A DNA stretch of 64,000 bases from Polyangia bacterium (GCA_030430565.1 JAUIKS010000010.1:1-64000), one strand, 5' to 3'; numbered from the stretch's first letter, positions 27,424 through 37,021 are shown. The notes: a model not told the origin generated them from the sequence alone. A program made the numbers and translations.

Positions 27424-29424
27424 GTGGGCGTCCAGGTTCTCATCGTCGGTGACCGCGAGCGAGCGGTGGCGCTCGAGCAGGCCGCGCGCTCGTTTGGCTA
27501 CGAGGCCGCGTATTCGGCGGATTTGGCGGACATCGCGGCGCCCGCGGTCGTGCTCGCGGCGCTCGGGCAGGTTGACGCCCGCGCGTTAATGCGCTCGCTG
27601 CGAGCGCGGTTTGGAGCGGACGCGCCCGTGGTTTTGTACGGGCGTGTTGGGAGCGCGCGTCCTGAACTCGCGGACATCCTGGAGCTAGGCGCGGATCGTT
27701 TCCTCCAGGTCCCGCTCGTCGGCGCCGAGCTCGAGGCCGCGCTGCTCGAGCTCGTGGGCCCACCGTCGCGCCATCGGCGGGTCGAGACGACGCGAGCCGG
27801 TGGGCGCGGTGAGCTGCTGGGCCCAGCCCGGGCGCCGCGGGCCGAGCCAGAGGCGATCGTAGACAACGGCGACGAGCTGATCGCGTTGACGGAGGATCTC
27901 GAGGTCGACGCGCTGCTGCCCCCGAAGGAGCCGGGCGAGGTCACGGCGGGCGCGGCGAGCTACGAAGTGGTCGTCGAGGCAGGCGTGGCGGCGGAGGAGC
28001 GCTCCGAGAGCGCCGAGGAGATCGTCGAGGAGGTGTTCGAGGAGGTCGCCGCCGTGGTCTTGAGCGGGACGACAGCGTCCGCGCCGGCGCCCGACGACGA
28101 CGACGACGACGACGACGCGGCGGGCGTCGACGTGACGCCGCGTGCGCGACAGACCATGGCCTATCGGACAGCGCGACGTCCGGAGGTGACCCCGACCCAG
28201 CGCGCGAGCGCGCGTCGCTCGGGCGCTCGCGTGATCGATGACGCCCGGGGTGACGCGCTCGAGGACGTCGACGCGGAGGCGGGCGAGGACGACGCGCCGC
28301 CGAGCGCGGGCTCGCTGGCGTATATGGGCGCGGCCGAGCTGCTCGTGGAGCTGGCGGACGCCGGGTGTACAGGTCGACTCGATCTCGAGCTCCAAGACGG
28401 CGCGTGGCGGAGCTTTGACTGGCGAGGGGGCGCGCTGCTGCGGGCCCGCTCCAGCGAGCCAGCCGACGAGCTGCTGCGCGCGCTCGTCGACCTCGGGCTG
28501 CTGGACGAGGCCGACGTCTTGGTCGCCGCGCGGATGATCGACGCCGCGCGGCCGGAGCGGAGCGTCGACCTGCTCGCGCGGCTCGGGATGATCAAGCCGC
28601 GCGAGCGCGCGCGCGCCCTCGAGCAGCACATCGTCCGCTGCCTCGCGCCGGCGCTGCAGTGGCGCGCGGGGCGGTGGACCTTGACCCCTGGCGAATTCCA
28701 GGCGCGTGATGACGCGGGCTTGCGCGTGCGCCCGATGGCGGTCTTGCGCGACGCGCTCGCGCGCGGGCTCAGCAGCGACCAGCTGCTCGAGCGCATCCGC
28801 GATGGTCGCGTCGGTCCGCTGCGACCGGCGCTCGTCCGCGACGCGTCCGAGCCCGCGCCCGCGCTCGCGGGGGCCTACGGGCTCGAGGGCAGCGCTCGCG
28901 CGTGGCTCTCGTGGTTCGACGGCGCGTCGACGCTGGACGAGCTGGAGCAGCGGGACGACGCGGATGAGCTCGCGCGCCACCAGCTGCGGGCGCTGGTCGT
29001 CGCGCTCGCGCTCGCGGGGCGGCTCGAGCTGCAGCCCGAGCGGACCGAGTCATGGTCGGAGCTCGCGGGGCAGGAGCCGCGGGACGCCTCGGCGATCGAC
29101 CGCGCGCGGGTCGAGGCGCGCCTGCGGCTCGTGCAGACGGCGGACTACTTCACGGTGCTCGGGGTCCCGCGGGACGCGTCACGCCTGGAGGTGCTGCTCG
29201 CCCACGCGGAGCTGTCGGCGATGTTCTCGGACGAGCGCCTCGAGCCCGAGACGGTCGCGCGCTACCTCGACGTCAGCGCGAATTCCGGGCGCGAGAGCGA
29301 CCTGCACGCGCTGCGAGCCGGGCTCGACGAGGCCCGCGACGTGCTACTCAGCGACACGATGCGCGCGGTCTACCGCGCGCACCTGCCCGAGGCGGACCCG
29401 CTGCCGGGAGGAGAGGACGAATGA
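27424..29424 (+). CDS. Degenerate receiver / DUF4388 / J-like multidomain protein
   Basis: A 666-residue cytoplasmic protein of myxobacterial type. Residues 1-112 resemble a response-regulator receiver (VQVLIVGDRERAVALEQAARSFGY) but the phospho-acceptor Asp region is not conserved (VVLAALGQVD). A variable acidic linker with eight consecutive Asp follows. Around residues 297-425 is a DUF4388 (PATAN-like) domain beginning GSLAYMGAAELLVELADAG. Near residue 570 a J-like segment (TADYFTVLGVPRDASRLEV) lacks the HPD motif needed to stimulate Hsp70. GTG start. The stop overlaps the fmt start (ATGA), so the two are coupled. Likely a signalling or scaffold protein; no partner can be named. Confidence 0.7.
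   Translation: MGVQVLIVGDRERAVALEQAARSFGYEAAYSADLADIAAPAVVLAALGQVDARALMRSLRARFGADAPVVLYGRVGSARPELADILELGADRFLQVPLVGAELEAALLELVGPPSRHRRVETTRAGGRGELLGPARAPRAEPEAIVDNGDELIALTEDLEVDALLPPKEPGEVTAGAASYEVVVEAGVAAEERSESAEEIVEEVFEEVAAVVLSGTTASAPAPDDDDDDDDAAGVDVTPRARQTMAYRTARRPEVTPTQRASARRSGARVIDDARGDALEDVDAEAGEDDAPPSAGSLAYMGAAELLVELADAGCTGRLDLELQDGAWRSFDWRGGALLRARSSEPADELLRALVDLGLLDEADVLVAARMIDAARPERSVDLLARLGMIKPRERARALEQHIVRCLAPALQWRAGRWTLTPGEFQARDDAGLRVRPMAVLRDALARGLSSDQLLERIRDGRVGPLRPALVRDASEPAPALAGAYGLEGSARAWLSWFDGASTLDELEQRDDADELARHQLRALVVALALAGRLELQPERTESWSELAGQEPRDASAIDRARVEARLRLVQTADYFTVLGVPRDASRLEVLLAHAELSAMFSDERLEPETVARYLDVSANSGRESDLHALRAGLDEARDVLLSDTMRAVYRAHLPEADPLPGGEDE
28093..28116 (+). 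repeat. GAC trinucleotide repeat (8 units)
   Basis: Eight perfect GAC units encode the eight consecutive Asp residues in the linker of the receiver/DUF4388 protein. As a perfect short tandem repeat it could vary in length by slippage without changing the frame. Confidence 0.9.
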
Positions 29425-30407
29425 GCGAGAGTCAGTCACAGGTCGCGACGAGCGGAGCAACCACGGGGCGCCTGCGGGTCGTGTTCATGGGCTCACCGGA
29501 CTTCGCGGTCCCCAGCCTCGAGGCGACCGCGCGGGTCTGCGAGGTCCCGCTCGTGATCAGCCAACCCGATCGTCGCGCCGGCCGCGGGCGCAAGCTCGTG
29601 GCGCCGCCGGTGAAGGTCGCCGCCGAGCGTCTGGGCCTCGAGGTGTACCAGCCGCGGAGGCTGCGGACCGGCAAGGTCGCCAGGATCCTGCGCGAGCTGG
29701 CGCTGGACCTGATCGTGGTCGCGGCCTACGGGCGGATCCTCCCACGCTCGATCCTCGAGGCGCCGCGTCACGGCTGCGTCAACGTGCACGCCTCGCTGCT
29801 GCCGCGCTGGCGCGGCGCGTCGCCGATCCAGCGCGCGGTCCTGGCCGGCGACGCGGAGACCGGCGTCGCCATCATGAGGATGGAGAAGGGCCTCGACACC
29901 GGCCCGGTGTACCGGATGACGCGGACGCCGATCGATCCCCACGAGACCAGCGGCGAGCTGTTCGAACGGCTCGCGGCGCTCGGCGGCGAGAGCCTCGAAG
30001 AATTTTTAAAGGACTTCCCCGAGGTCCCGGCGCCGACGCCCCAGCCCGAGGAGGGGATCACCTACGCCGAGCTGCTGGAGAAGCAGCACGGGCGCGTCGA
30101 CTGGTCGCGCGCGGCGGCGAAGATCGTGAACCACGTGCGCGGGATGGACCCGTGGCCCGGCGCGAGCACGACCCGTGGCGGTGTGGTGCTCAAGCTGTTC
30201 ACGGCGCGCCCGTCGACGCTGGCGCGGCCCGAGCAGGCGCAGGCGGGCGAGGTCCTGGGCGTCGACAAGTCCGGGCTGCACGTCGCCTGCGGCGAGGGGG
30301 TCGTGCGGATCGAGCAGCTGCAGCCGCCCGGCAAGCGGCGCATGTCAGCCCGCGACTACGCGGCGGGGCGGAGGTTCGCCCCGGGCGAGCGCCTCGGCCT
30401 CGAGTAG
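29421..30407 (+). CDS. fmt: Methionyl-tRNA formyltransferase
   Basis: Fmt (328 residues) formylates initiator Met-tRNA using 10-formyl-THF. The catalytic region is clear: HGCVNVHASLLPRWRGASPIQ with the Asn and His, and MEKGLDTGPVY with the Asp. The C-terminal tRNA-binding OB domain follows (VRIEQLQPPGKRRMSARDY). The first ~18 residues (Ser/Gln/Thr-rich) precede the usual start RLRVVFMGSPDFAVPSL. The start overlaps the preceding stop codon (ATGA). def, the usual partner, is not in the window; priA lies 3 kb upstream. Confidence 0.97.
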   Translation: MSESQSQVATSGATTGRLRVVFMGSPDFAVPSLEATARVCEVPLVISQPDRRAGRGRKLVAPPVKVAAERLGLEVYQPRRLRTGKVARILRELALDLIVVAAYGRILPRSILEAPRHGCVNVHASLLPRWRGASPIQRAVLAGDAETGVAIMRMEKGLDTGPVYRMTRTPIDPHETSGELFERLAALGGESLEEFLKDFPEVPAPTPQPEEGITYAELLEKQHGRVDWSRAAAKIVNHVRGMDPWPGASTTRGGVVLKLFTARPSTLARPEQAQAGEVLGVDKSGLHVACGEGVVRIEQLQPPGKRRMSARDYAAGRRFAPGERLGLE

Positions 30408-30427
30408 CGACCCATCGGGAAACGCGA

Positions 30428-30458
30428 GACGCCCCCGCGGCCAGGGCCGGGGGGCGTC
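30428..30458. terminator. Hairpin between convergent fmt and CmpX-like genes
   Basis: A 9-bp perfect stem (30428-30436 with 30450-30458) and GC-rich loop lies in the 86-bp convergent gap. No long T-run follows on either side, so it is a weak bidirectional terminator candidate. Confidence 0.45.
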
Positions 30459-30493
30459 GTCGTCGTGAAGGTGCCCGTTTGGGCAGGTGAATG

Positions 30494-32416
30494 TCAGCCC
30501 TCGTCCTCGGGCTTGTCGGTCGCGCCGGGGCGCGCGAAGTAGCCCGAGTCGTAGTTCGAGCCCTTGGTGCCCGTGCCGCCGCCGAGCTTGCGGGCGCGCT
30601 CCTGCGCCTTGGCCTTGTCGTAGCGGTTCTTGACGATCTCGCCGGCGACCTCGCGGGCGCCCAGGCCGAAGGCCAGCGCCGCCGCCAGGCACAGGCTGCC
30701 GAACAGCAGCCCGAAGGTCAGCAGCACGAAGTTCTCGGCCACGCCGAGCTGGTGGATCGCCATGGTCGAGGCGAACACGAGCACGACGTAGCGGGCGAAC
30801 ATCCCCATCCACGGGATCGAGGCCTCGCCGGAGGCCTCCTGGCGGGCGGTGATCGCGTCGCGGACGTAGTTGCCGATCGCGAAGCCGACGCCGAGGATGA
30901 CCGAGGCCACCAGGACGTGCTTGAGCGACCAGCTCAGGAAGTAGTTGATGTAGCCGGACCAGGTGGCGAGCTCGAGGTTCTCGAGGGCCTGGGCGACCGC
31001 GAGCAGGATGACGACGGTCTGGACGAAGAAGCCGACCAGCTCGCTCGGCTCGCCGAGGCGATCCTCGCGCTTGGCGATGGTCCCGAAGCCGAGCTTCTCC
31101 ATCAGGCCGTTGAAGCCGATGTTGCGCAGGCCGTTGCCCACGAGGTCGCGCAGGATCCGGCCGACGAACACGCCGACGATGATCATCAGCACCGAGACGG
31201 TGAGCCCCGGGAGCAGGTTCCAGAACTGCGTCATCATGTCGGTGACGGGCTGGCTCAGGGTCTCGAGGCCCAGCTCGTTGACCGCCGCGAGCGCGGCCTG
31301 AAGCATGATGAAGAACGCGGCGACGGCGGCGAGGAAGCCGCTCGCGGTCCACTTGCCCAGCAGGCTCGAGATCCTGAGACGCTCGGCCAGACGGTCGACG
31401 CCGACGCCCGAGAGCAGACCCTGCAGGATGTCGCGGACGAAGCGGCTGATGATCCAGCCGGTGAACAGGATGACGAGCGAGACGCCGACCGAGGGCAGGA
31501 TGCCGATGATGCGGTCGATCGCGTTGTGCAGCGGCTCCGAGATCGGCGCGATCTCGAGGGCGTCAAACGCCGCCGCGAGGCCGACGATCATCACGAGGCC
31601 GCGGACGACGCTGCCGACGTTCTCGCTGAACTTGCGCGGGGCGGGCTCGCCGGGCTTGACCTGGCGGGTCGTGACCTCGCCGATCTTCTCGTCGACCCAC
31701 GGGACCGCGCCGAGCAGCAAGGTCGCGAGCTTGCCGAGGATCGTGGCGGCCGCCCAGGCGCCGGCGAGGTAGAGGATCGCGACGCCGAGGCGCCGGAGGC
31801 CCTCGGTCAAGACGATGTTGATGAGGTTCTGGATCGGCTCCGCCGCCTGGCTGAAGCCCGAGAACTGCAGCGTGGCGACGATGACCAGCGCCATCAGGAT
31901 GTAGTAGACGATCGCCGCGAAGAACCGCTCGACCTGGTTCTTAGGCCGCTCGCCCTTCCCGTCACCTTTCTCAAAGAGCAGGTCCAGGCGCAGCCACTCG
32001 GCGAGCTTGTCGTCGAGCGTGGTCCGCAGCAGGATCCCGTAGACGCCGCGGCGGATGATGCTGGCGACGATCCAGCCGCCGAACAGGATGAGGATCGCGA
32101 TGCCGACCTTCTGGGCGACCGGCAGCAGCGACTCACGCACCCACGTGTCGGCGGATTGGTACCACTCGTCGTAGTTGGTGTTGACCGCGGGGGGGGGCTG
32201 CGGCGCGGGGTTATTGCGCGGCGGCGCCGTCGCTGGGGCCGGCGGCGGCGCCGGAGCGCGCGTGCCGGGACGCACGGGGGCCTTGGCGGGGGCGCCGAAG
32301 TTGCCAGCGGCGGTTGGCGGCGGCTCGTCCAGGTTCACGCTGGCCAGCGCGACGCTTGACGGCAACAGCAAGAGAAGAGAAATCACGAGCGCGAAGGCTC
32401 TTTGGATCGCAGACAC
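30494..32416 (-). CDS. TM_helix-repeat membrane protein (CmpX/MscS-like)
   Basis: A 640-residue protein with a signal peptide (LVISLLLLLPSSVALA), a Pro/Ala-rich periplasmic stretch and five copies of the conserved TM_helix unit. Their glycine/arginine cores read LILFGGWIVASIIRRGVYG, ILYLAGAWAAATILGK, VILFTGWIISRFVRDIL, LMIIVGVFVGRILRDLV and VILGVGFAIGNYVRDAI. Such repeats occur in CmpX and in mechanosensitive channels of the MscS superfamily, but no canonical MscS beta domain follows, only a basic cytoplasmic tail. A role in membrane stress sensing is plausible but not shown. Start GTG 32416 has AAGGAG at ideal spacing. Confidence 0.8.
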   Translation of the reverse strand: MSAIQRAFALVISLLLLLPSSVALASVNLDEPPPTAAGNFGAPAKAPVRPGTRAPAPPPAPATAPPRNNPAPQPPPAVNTNYDEWYQSADTWVRESLLPVAQKVGIAILILFGGWIVASIIRRGVYGILLRTTLDDKLAEWLRLDLLFEKGDGKGERPKNQVERFFAAIVYYILMALVIVATLQFSGFSQAAEPIQNLINIVLTEGLRRLGVAILYLAGAWAAATILGKLATLLLGAVPWVDEKIGEVTTRQVKPGEPAPRKFSENVGSVVRGLVMIVGLAAAFDALEIAPISEPLHNAIDRIIGILPSVGVSLVILFTGWIISRFVRDILQGLLSGVGVDRLAERLRISSLLGKWTASGFLAAVAAFFIMLQAALAAVNELGLETLSQPVTDMMTQFWNLLPGLTVSVLMIIVGVFVGRILRDLVGNGLRNIGFNGLMEKLGFGTIAKREDRLGEPSELVGFFVQTVVILLAVAQALENLELATWSGYINYFLSWSLKHVLVASVILGVGFAIGNYVRDAITARQEASGEASIPWMGMFARYVVLVFASTMAIHQLGVAENFVLLTFGLLFGSLCLAAALAFGLGAREVAGEIVKNRYDKAKAQERARKLGGGTGTKGSNYDSGYFARPGATDKPEDEG

Positions 32417-32657
32417 TCGAGTACTCCTTGTCGACGCGGCCGCGTTCGCGGGCACGGGCACGGGAAACCATCGGTCAGAAACAGCGTGGCGCGCAAGCTC
32501 CACACGTCGCGCGCGTTCGGGACGAGAGCGCGCGTACGCGGGCGCGCTCGTGCGTGTACACGCGCGAGCGCGCTCAGAATCGCCACGCCCGAGTCGCGGT
32601 CGCGGTCGCGAGTCGCCGCGCCGCGTCAGCGTCGATCACGAGGTCGCGCGCGGGGGA

Positions 32658-33512
32658 TCACGCCTGGACGAGCCCAGGGTGCCAGATCGGGCTCTCGCCG
32701 CGCGTCTCGTCCATCGCGGCGAGGTTGTGAATCGCCGCGAGACCGGTCGTGATGCAGCGCAGCTCCGCCGCGTCCTTCTCCTGCGTCGAGATGAAGGTGT
32801 TGTGTGGCCGGTTGGCGTAGGCGGCACATACTGCGCCGGCTCGAAATCGGCTGAGGGTCGCGAGGGTCAGCAGGCACGAGGCCTCCATCTCGAAGTTGAG
32901 CACGCGCTGGGTCGCGAGCCGGTCGAGCGTCTCGAGGTCGCGCGGCGGCGGGAGCCCTGGCACCGTGCGACCCTGCGCGCCGTAGAAGCCGGCGGCCGTC
33001 GCGGTCAGGCCGACGTGGTAGCGGTGGTTCCCGCCCGCGGCCGCCTGCGCGAGCGCGAGCACCACGTCCGTGCTGGCGATCGCCGGGAAGCCCTCGTCGA
33101 CGTAGGCGCTCGACGCCAGCTCGAGCCGGCAGGCGCCCTGCGTGATCACCAGGTCCCCGAGCGCGATCTCGGGCTGCAGCGCGCCGGAGCTGCCGCAGCG
33201 GATCATCGTCGGCGAGGCGCCCTCGGGCAGGCACTGGATCAGCTCGACGACCGCGATCTCGGTGTTCGCGGCGCTCATCCCCGTGCCCATCACGGTGACG
33301 CGCAGACCTCGGTGCGTGCCGGTCAGCGTGAGGTACTCGCGGTTGCTCCGCTCGAGCTCGACCGCGTCAAACAGGCCGGCCACGCGGCGGGCTCGCTTGG
33401 GATCTCCGACCAGGATGATCCAGGGGGCGATCTCGCCCGGCGCGAGACCGATGTGATACTGCCGCCCGCTGGCGTCCCGGACTCGCTCGGCCGATTCGAA
33501 CTCCTGGCTCAT
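32658..33512 (-). CDS. Uridine/purine nucleoside phosphorylase family protein
   Basis: A 284-residue cytoplasmic enzyme of the PNP/UDP phosphorylase family, which splits nucleosides with phosphate. The start GLAPGEIAPWIILVGDPKRARRVA, the MGTGMSAANTEIAVVELI segment, RCGSSGALQPEIALGDLVI and the nucleoside-binding NFEMEAS are conserved; uridine phosphorylase is the best match. Start ATG 33512 has AGGAAGG upstream. It is minus strand between the CmpX-like gene and a small lipoprotein gene. Confidence 0.88.
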   Translation of the reverse strand: MSQEFESAERVRDASGRQYHIGLAPGEIAPWIILVGDPKRARRVAGLFDAVELERSNREYLTLTGTHRGLRVTVMGTGMSAANTEIAVVELIQCLPEGASPTMIRCGSSGALQPEIALGDLVITQGACRLELASSAYVDEGFPAIASTDVVLALAQAAAGGNHRYHVGLTATAAGFYGAQGRTVPGLPPPRDLETLDRLATQRVLNFEMEASCLLTLATLSRFRAGAVCAAYANRPHNTFISTQEKDAAELRCITTGLAAIHNLAAMDETRGESPIWHPGLVQA

Positions 33513-33638
33513 GCGCTGCTCAACCTTCCTCAGCGCGCCTAGACCTGATTGACCTCGCGGTCGTAGACGCGGGCCGGACGATACCCAGCAATTCGTCGCG
33601 ACGCGAGCCGCTCGCAAACGCGGAGCTCAGCCTCGGCC

Positions 33639-34100
33639 TCAGTCCGCGAGGCAGTTGGCCACGTCGATCGCGACCTGCGAGTCCGTGTCCGGGCACTGGC
33701 CGAGGTCGATCGCGAAGTCGATGCTGCAGGCCACCCACTCGAGGTTCTCGTTGCAGGAGAGCGCGCTGTTGCACACGGAGAGATCGTCGTAGGCCCGGCT
33801 GTAGCAGTCGAGCACGCGCTCGTTCAGCTCATTGTCCTCCGACTCGGCGATCACCCGCTGCACGCAGTCGCGCTCGCTCGGGGTCGTGGTCTGGTCGGCG
33901 ATACACTCGTCCTCAGAGCCGTACTGAAGGAACTGCCAATTGCACTCACAGCTCTTCGCGGCCTCGTTGTCGGCCTGGTCGAGCACGCGGTTGACCTTGG
34001 AGGAGAGCCCGCACCCGCTGAGGCCCACCAAGAGGATCGAGGAGAGCCCGAGCGCGAGGTTGCGCTGCGCACGACGAAAGAACCCACGAGCTGCTGACAT
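33639..34100 (-). CDS. Small Cys-rich lipoprotein, function unknown
   Basis: A 153-residue predicted lipoprotein: basic start (FFRRAQRN), hydrophobic segment and lipobox VGLSGC (Cys near residue 30). The mature part contains ten further Cys in short motifs (SCEC, CIAD, CNSALSCNENLEWVAC) and is rich in acidic residues, suggesting a small disulfide-bonded surface protein. No family recognised. Start ATG 34100 gives a normal signal peptide; the longer in-frame start adds an Arg-rich stretch. Confidence 0.7.
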   Translation of the reverse strand: MSAARGFFRRAQRNLALGLSSILLVGLSGCGLSSKVNRVLDQADNEAAKSCECNWQFLQYGSEDECIADQTTTPSERDCVQRVIAESEDNELNERVLDCYSRAYDDLSVCNSALSCNENLEWVACSIDFAIDLGQCPDTDSQVAIDVANCLAD

Positions 34101-34237
34101 GATCAGCGTGAGGGTGGCTCGAGGCTCCCGCGCTTGGCAAGCGCGTCTGCGCGCAGCCGCGGAGCCGTCGGCGTGCAAACGCGCGCCGGCTGACCTTTAG
34201 GGCAAAATTTTCCGCGCGATCTATCGCTCGTCGGTGG

Positions 34238-35032
34238 TCACGGCCGCTTGGCCGAGAGCTTGTAGGTCTCGCAGGTGTCGCCGTCGTCGATCCGGTACAC
34301 GCGGACGAACACGGTCTCTGGCCACTCGCTCTCCTGCATCTCGATGTAGCCGGGCATCATGGTCAGGCCGTCGATCGGGATGTCCATGAACTCCCATTGC
34401 TGGATCCCGGTCGCGCTCCCGCCCTCCTCGAGGCAGTCCGCCGGCGCGTTGCCGCAGGCGCCGAGGATCACGTCGAAGCCGAAGGCCTCGTTGGTGTTCT
34501 CGTCGAACACGATCGTCGGCGTGCCGGCGCCCGGCCGCTGCCCGCCGACGAGCGTGAACTGGAGCGTGTACCAGTGCTCATCCTCGGGCGAGAGCTGCAG
34601 CGGCAGCGAGGCGACGGTCTCGCCGGGGCCGACCGGGCCGAGGTTGGTCGACTCAGCGCAGGTGGTGGTCACGCTCATGCAGTCGATGCCGCCCGAGGTG
34701 CCGGTGGGCTCGAGGGTGGGATCGTCGGTGGTCGTGTCCGAGGGGTCGACGGTGGCGCTCGGGTCAGGCTCGGTGCCGGCCGTGGTCGTGCTCGTGGTCA
34801 TGCCGCCCGTCTCGCCGTCGGTGGCGGTCGGGTTGGAGCTCGCGCCCGCCGAGGTCGGCATCCCGCCCATCGTGTCGGTGCTCGACTCGGTCCCCGGGCC
34901 GCCGCCGCCGCTGAGGCTCGAGCCCTCGCCCTCGTTGACGCCGGAGCTGCACGCGGCGAGCGTCATGCTGAGCGAGACGAGCACCGCGGCGGTGAAAGAG
35001 CGGTTGCAAGTGTGCGCCAACAAACCAAGCAT
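34238..35032 (-). CDS. Lipoprotein with Thr/Ser/Gly-rich linker, function unknown
   Basis: A 264-residue predicted lipoprotein: lipobox LAAC (Cys near residue 28), a ~85-residue low-complexity Gly/Ser/Thr/Pro linker (for example TTSTTTAGTEPDPSATVDP), then a compact C-terminal domain with Cys pairs (IDCMSVTTTC, GACGNAPADC). Its beta-rich pattern (HWYTLQFTLVGGQ, VFVRVYRI) suggests a jelly-roll-like fold. Start ATG 35032; GTG 35038 is possible. The type is common among myxobacterial surface proteins; no function can be assigned. Confidence 0.7.
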   Translation of the reverse strand: MLGLLAHTCNRSFTAAVLVSLSMTLAACSSGVNEGEGSSLSGGGGPGTESSTDTMGGMPTSAGASSNPTATDGETGGMTTSTTTAGTEPDPSATVDPSDTTTDDPTLEPTGTSGGIDCMSVTTTCAESTNLGPVGPGETVASLPLQLSPEDEHWYTLQFTLVGGQRPGAGTPTIVFDENTNEAFGFDVILGACGNAPADCLEEGGSATGIQQWEFMDIPIDGLTMMPGYIEMQESEWPETVFVRVYRIDDGDTCETYKLSAKRP

Positions 35033-35051
35033 GCTGACGCGATGATAACCG

Positions 35052-35082
35052 GCCCGCCGGAATTTCAACAACTCCGGCGGGC
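35052..35082 (-). terminator. Hairpin downstream of argS
   Basis: Perfect 10-bp stem (35052-35061 with 35073-35082) with an 11-base A/T-rich loop, placed 27 bp after the argS stop and just before the next minus-strand start. The following bases (CGGTTATC) have no T-run, so it may be a weak terminator for argS or a regulatory hairpin in the leader of the lipoprotein gene. Confidence 0.5.
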
Positions 35083-35108
35083 GAGGGGCCGCGAGCCTGG
35101 CGGCCCGG

Positions 35109-37004
35109 CTACATGCGCGCCGGCGCCGGGATCCCGAGGACCGAGAGCGCGCGGCCCAGACCCTTGGTAAACGCGGTCACGAGCAGGAGGCGGGCCTGCA
35201 GCAGCGCGCCCTCCGAGTTCTTGACGTTGCAGGTGTAGTGGAAGCGGTTAAACGCTTTGCACAGGTTGTACACGTAGGTGCAGACGACCGAGGGGCGGAG
35301 CTGGGCGGCGGCGGCGTGGATCGTGCGCTCGAGGCCCGTCAGCGCGAGGACCAGCTCCCGCTCCTGGGGCGCAACGAGTTGCGCGGTAGCGGCGGCCAAC
35401 CCGCCGTCGTCCTCGAGCAGCGCCGTGTCCAGGGTTTTGCCCTCCTCGGCGCAGCGCCGCAGGATCGAGCCCGCGCGCGCGTAGGTGTACTGCAGGTACG
35501 CGCCCGAGTTGCCCTCGATGTTGATCCACGCGGGCATGTCGAAGACGATTTTTTGGTTCACGTCGCGGCCGAGCATGCCGTAGCGGATCGAGCCGAGCGC
35601 GACCGCGTTGGCGGTCTTGTCGATCTCCTCGTCGCCCCACTCCTCGCGGAACTTCTCCAGATACTCCCGGGTGATCGCCTGTGTCATCTGCTCCCGCAGG
35701 TCGCGGAACAGGATCACGTTGCCCTTGCGCGCCGACATCGGCCCGTCGGTCATCTCGACCATCTCGTAGGGCACGTGCTGGCACTGGTCAGCCTGCGGAA
35801 AGCCCATCTTCTTGAGGGTGAGGAACACGTGCTTGAAGTGGTCGGACTGGCGCAGGTCGACGACGTAGATCGAGCGGTCGATCGCGTGGTTCTCGAACTT
35901 CATGCGCGCGAGCGCGAGGTCCTTGGTCGCGTACAGCCCGTTGCCGTCGCGCTTGCGCAGCATGAAGAAGGGCATGTGCTTGATCTCCTCGTTGAAGATC
36001 CCGACCGCGCCCTCGCTGACCGTGAACACGCCCTTCTCCAGGAATTCCTCGACGAGCTTGAGCCCCGGCTCGTCGACCTGGCTCTCGTAGAACAGCACGT
36101 CGAAGCCGGCGTCGGCCCACCGGTAGATCTCGGCGAATTCTTCGAGTGACCAGTCGCGGGTCTGCTTCCAGATCGCGGTCATCTCGGGCTCGCGGCCCTC
36201 GAGCCGGTGGAGGATCTCGGTGGTGCGCGCCTTGGCGGCGGCGAGCCGCGCGGCCGCGTCGGCGTCGCCCGCCTTGGCCTGCTCCTCCCAGTCTGTCATC
36301 TGGTTGCTCGCGGCCGTGTAGATCCGCCCGAGCCACTCGCCGCGGAATTCGTCGGGCGGCTGGCGCTGCTCGTCCGCGAGGTGATCGAGGTACCACCACA
36401 GGCACTTGGCGATGTGCGCCCCGACGTCGCCGAAGTAGTTGGCCGCGATCACGGGGTAGCCGTCGGCGCGCAGCAGCCGGACGATCGCGTCGCCGAGGCA
36501 CAGGTTGCGCATATGCCCGACGTGGAAGGCCTTGTGCGTGTTCGGCTGCGAGTACTCCACCATGATCCGCGTCGCGCGGGCCGGCGGTTTTTCATAGTGC
36601 TCTTTGGCCAGCTTGGGCAGCAGCAGCGCGCCCGCGCGGCCCATGTCCAGGCGCACGTTCACGTAGGGCCCGAGCGGGGTCGCGCTCTCGATGAAGTCGC
36701 TGGTGGTCATGAGCAGCTGGGCGAGCTCCTTGGCGATCACCGGCGGGCCCTTGCGCAGGGTCCGGGCGAGGCGGAAGCAGGGGAACGCGAAGTCGCCCAT
36801 GTCCGGGGTCGGCGGGCGCTCGAGCAGCCCGGTGACGTCGTCCGCGCTCAGCCCGTGCCCCGGCTGCCCGTGCTCGAGCGCGGCGTGGACGTCTCGCGCG
36901 AGCGCGCGCGCGAGCGTGTCGAGCCGCGGGCCCTCGGGATCGTGGGGCGCGTGACCCTTGCCCGGCTTCTGCTTGTTGGACTTCTTCTGCTTGTTCTTCG
37001 CCAT
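35109..37004 (-). CDS. argS: Arginyl-tRNA synthetase
   Basis: ArgRS (631 residues) charges tRNA-Arg. The class I HIGH motif is HVGH in SQPNTHKAFHVGHMRN. The KMSKS-like loop is in TDGPMSARKGNVI. The C-terminal anticodon-binding domain includes SGAYLQYTYARAGSILRR. It is longer than the 550-590 residue norm because of a Lys-rich N-terminal tail (MAKNKQKKSNKQKPGKG) and an insert near DWEEQAKAGDADAAARL. The start ATG 37004 is preferred; the open frame continues upstream but is not ArgRS-like. Confidence 0.96.
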   Translation of the reverse strand: MAKNKQKKSNKQKPGKGHAPHDPEGPRLDTLARALARDVHAALEHGQPGHGLSADDVTGLLERPPTPDMGDFAFPCFRLARTLRKGPPVIAKELAQLLMTTSDFIESATPLGPYVNVRLDMGRAGALLLPKLAKEHYEKPPARATRIMVEYSQPNTHKAFHVGHMRNLCLGDAIVRLLRADGYPVIAANYFGDVGAHIAKCLWWYLDHLADEQRQPPDEFRGEWLGRIYTAASNQMTDWEEQAKAGDADAAARLAAAKARTTEILHRLEGREPEMTAIWKQTRDWSLEEFAEIYRWADAGFDVLFYESQVDEPGLKLVEEFLEKGVFTVSEGAVGIFNEEIKHMPFFMLRKRDGNGLYATKDLALARMKFENHAIDRSIYVVDLRQSDHFKHVFLTLKKMGFPQADQCQHVPYEMVEMTDGPMSARKGNVILFRDLREQMTQAITREYLEKFREEWGDEEIDKTANAVALGSIRYGMLGRDVNQKIVFDMPAWINIEGNSGAYLQYTYARAGSILRRCAEEGKTLDTALLEDDGGLAAATAQLVAPQERELVLALTGLERTIHAAAAQLRPSVVCTYVYNLCKAFNRFHYTCNVKNSEGALLQARLLLVTAFTKGLGRALSVLGIPAPARM

Positions 37005-37021
37005 AACGGTCGCTCGCTTTT

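Noticed and set aside
30491..32359. A long + strand frame opposite the TM_helix protein.
   Set aside because: The minus-strand protein has a signal peptide and five membrane repeats and a good ribosome binding site; the + strand product is Asp/Arg/Glu-rich noise.
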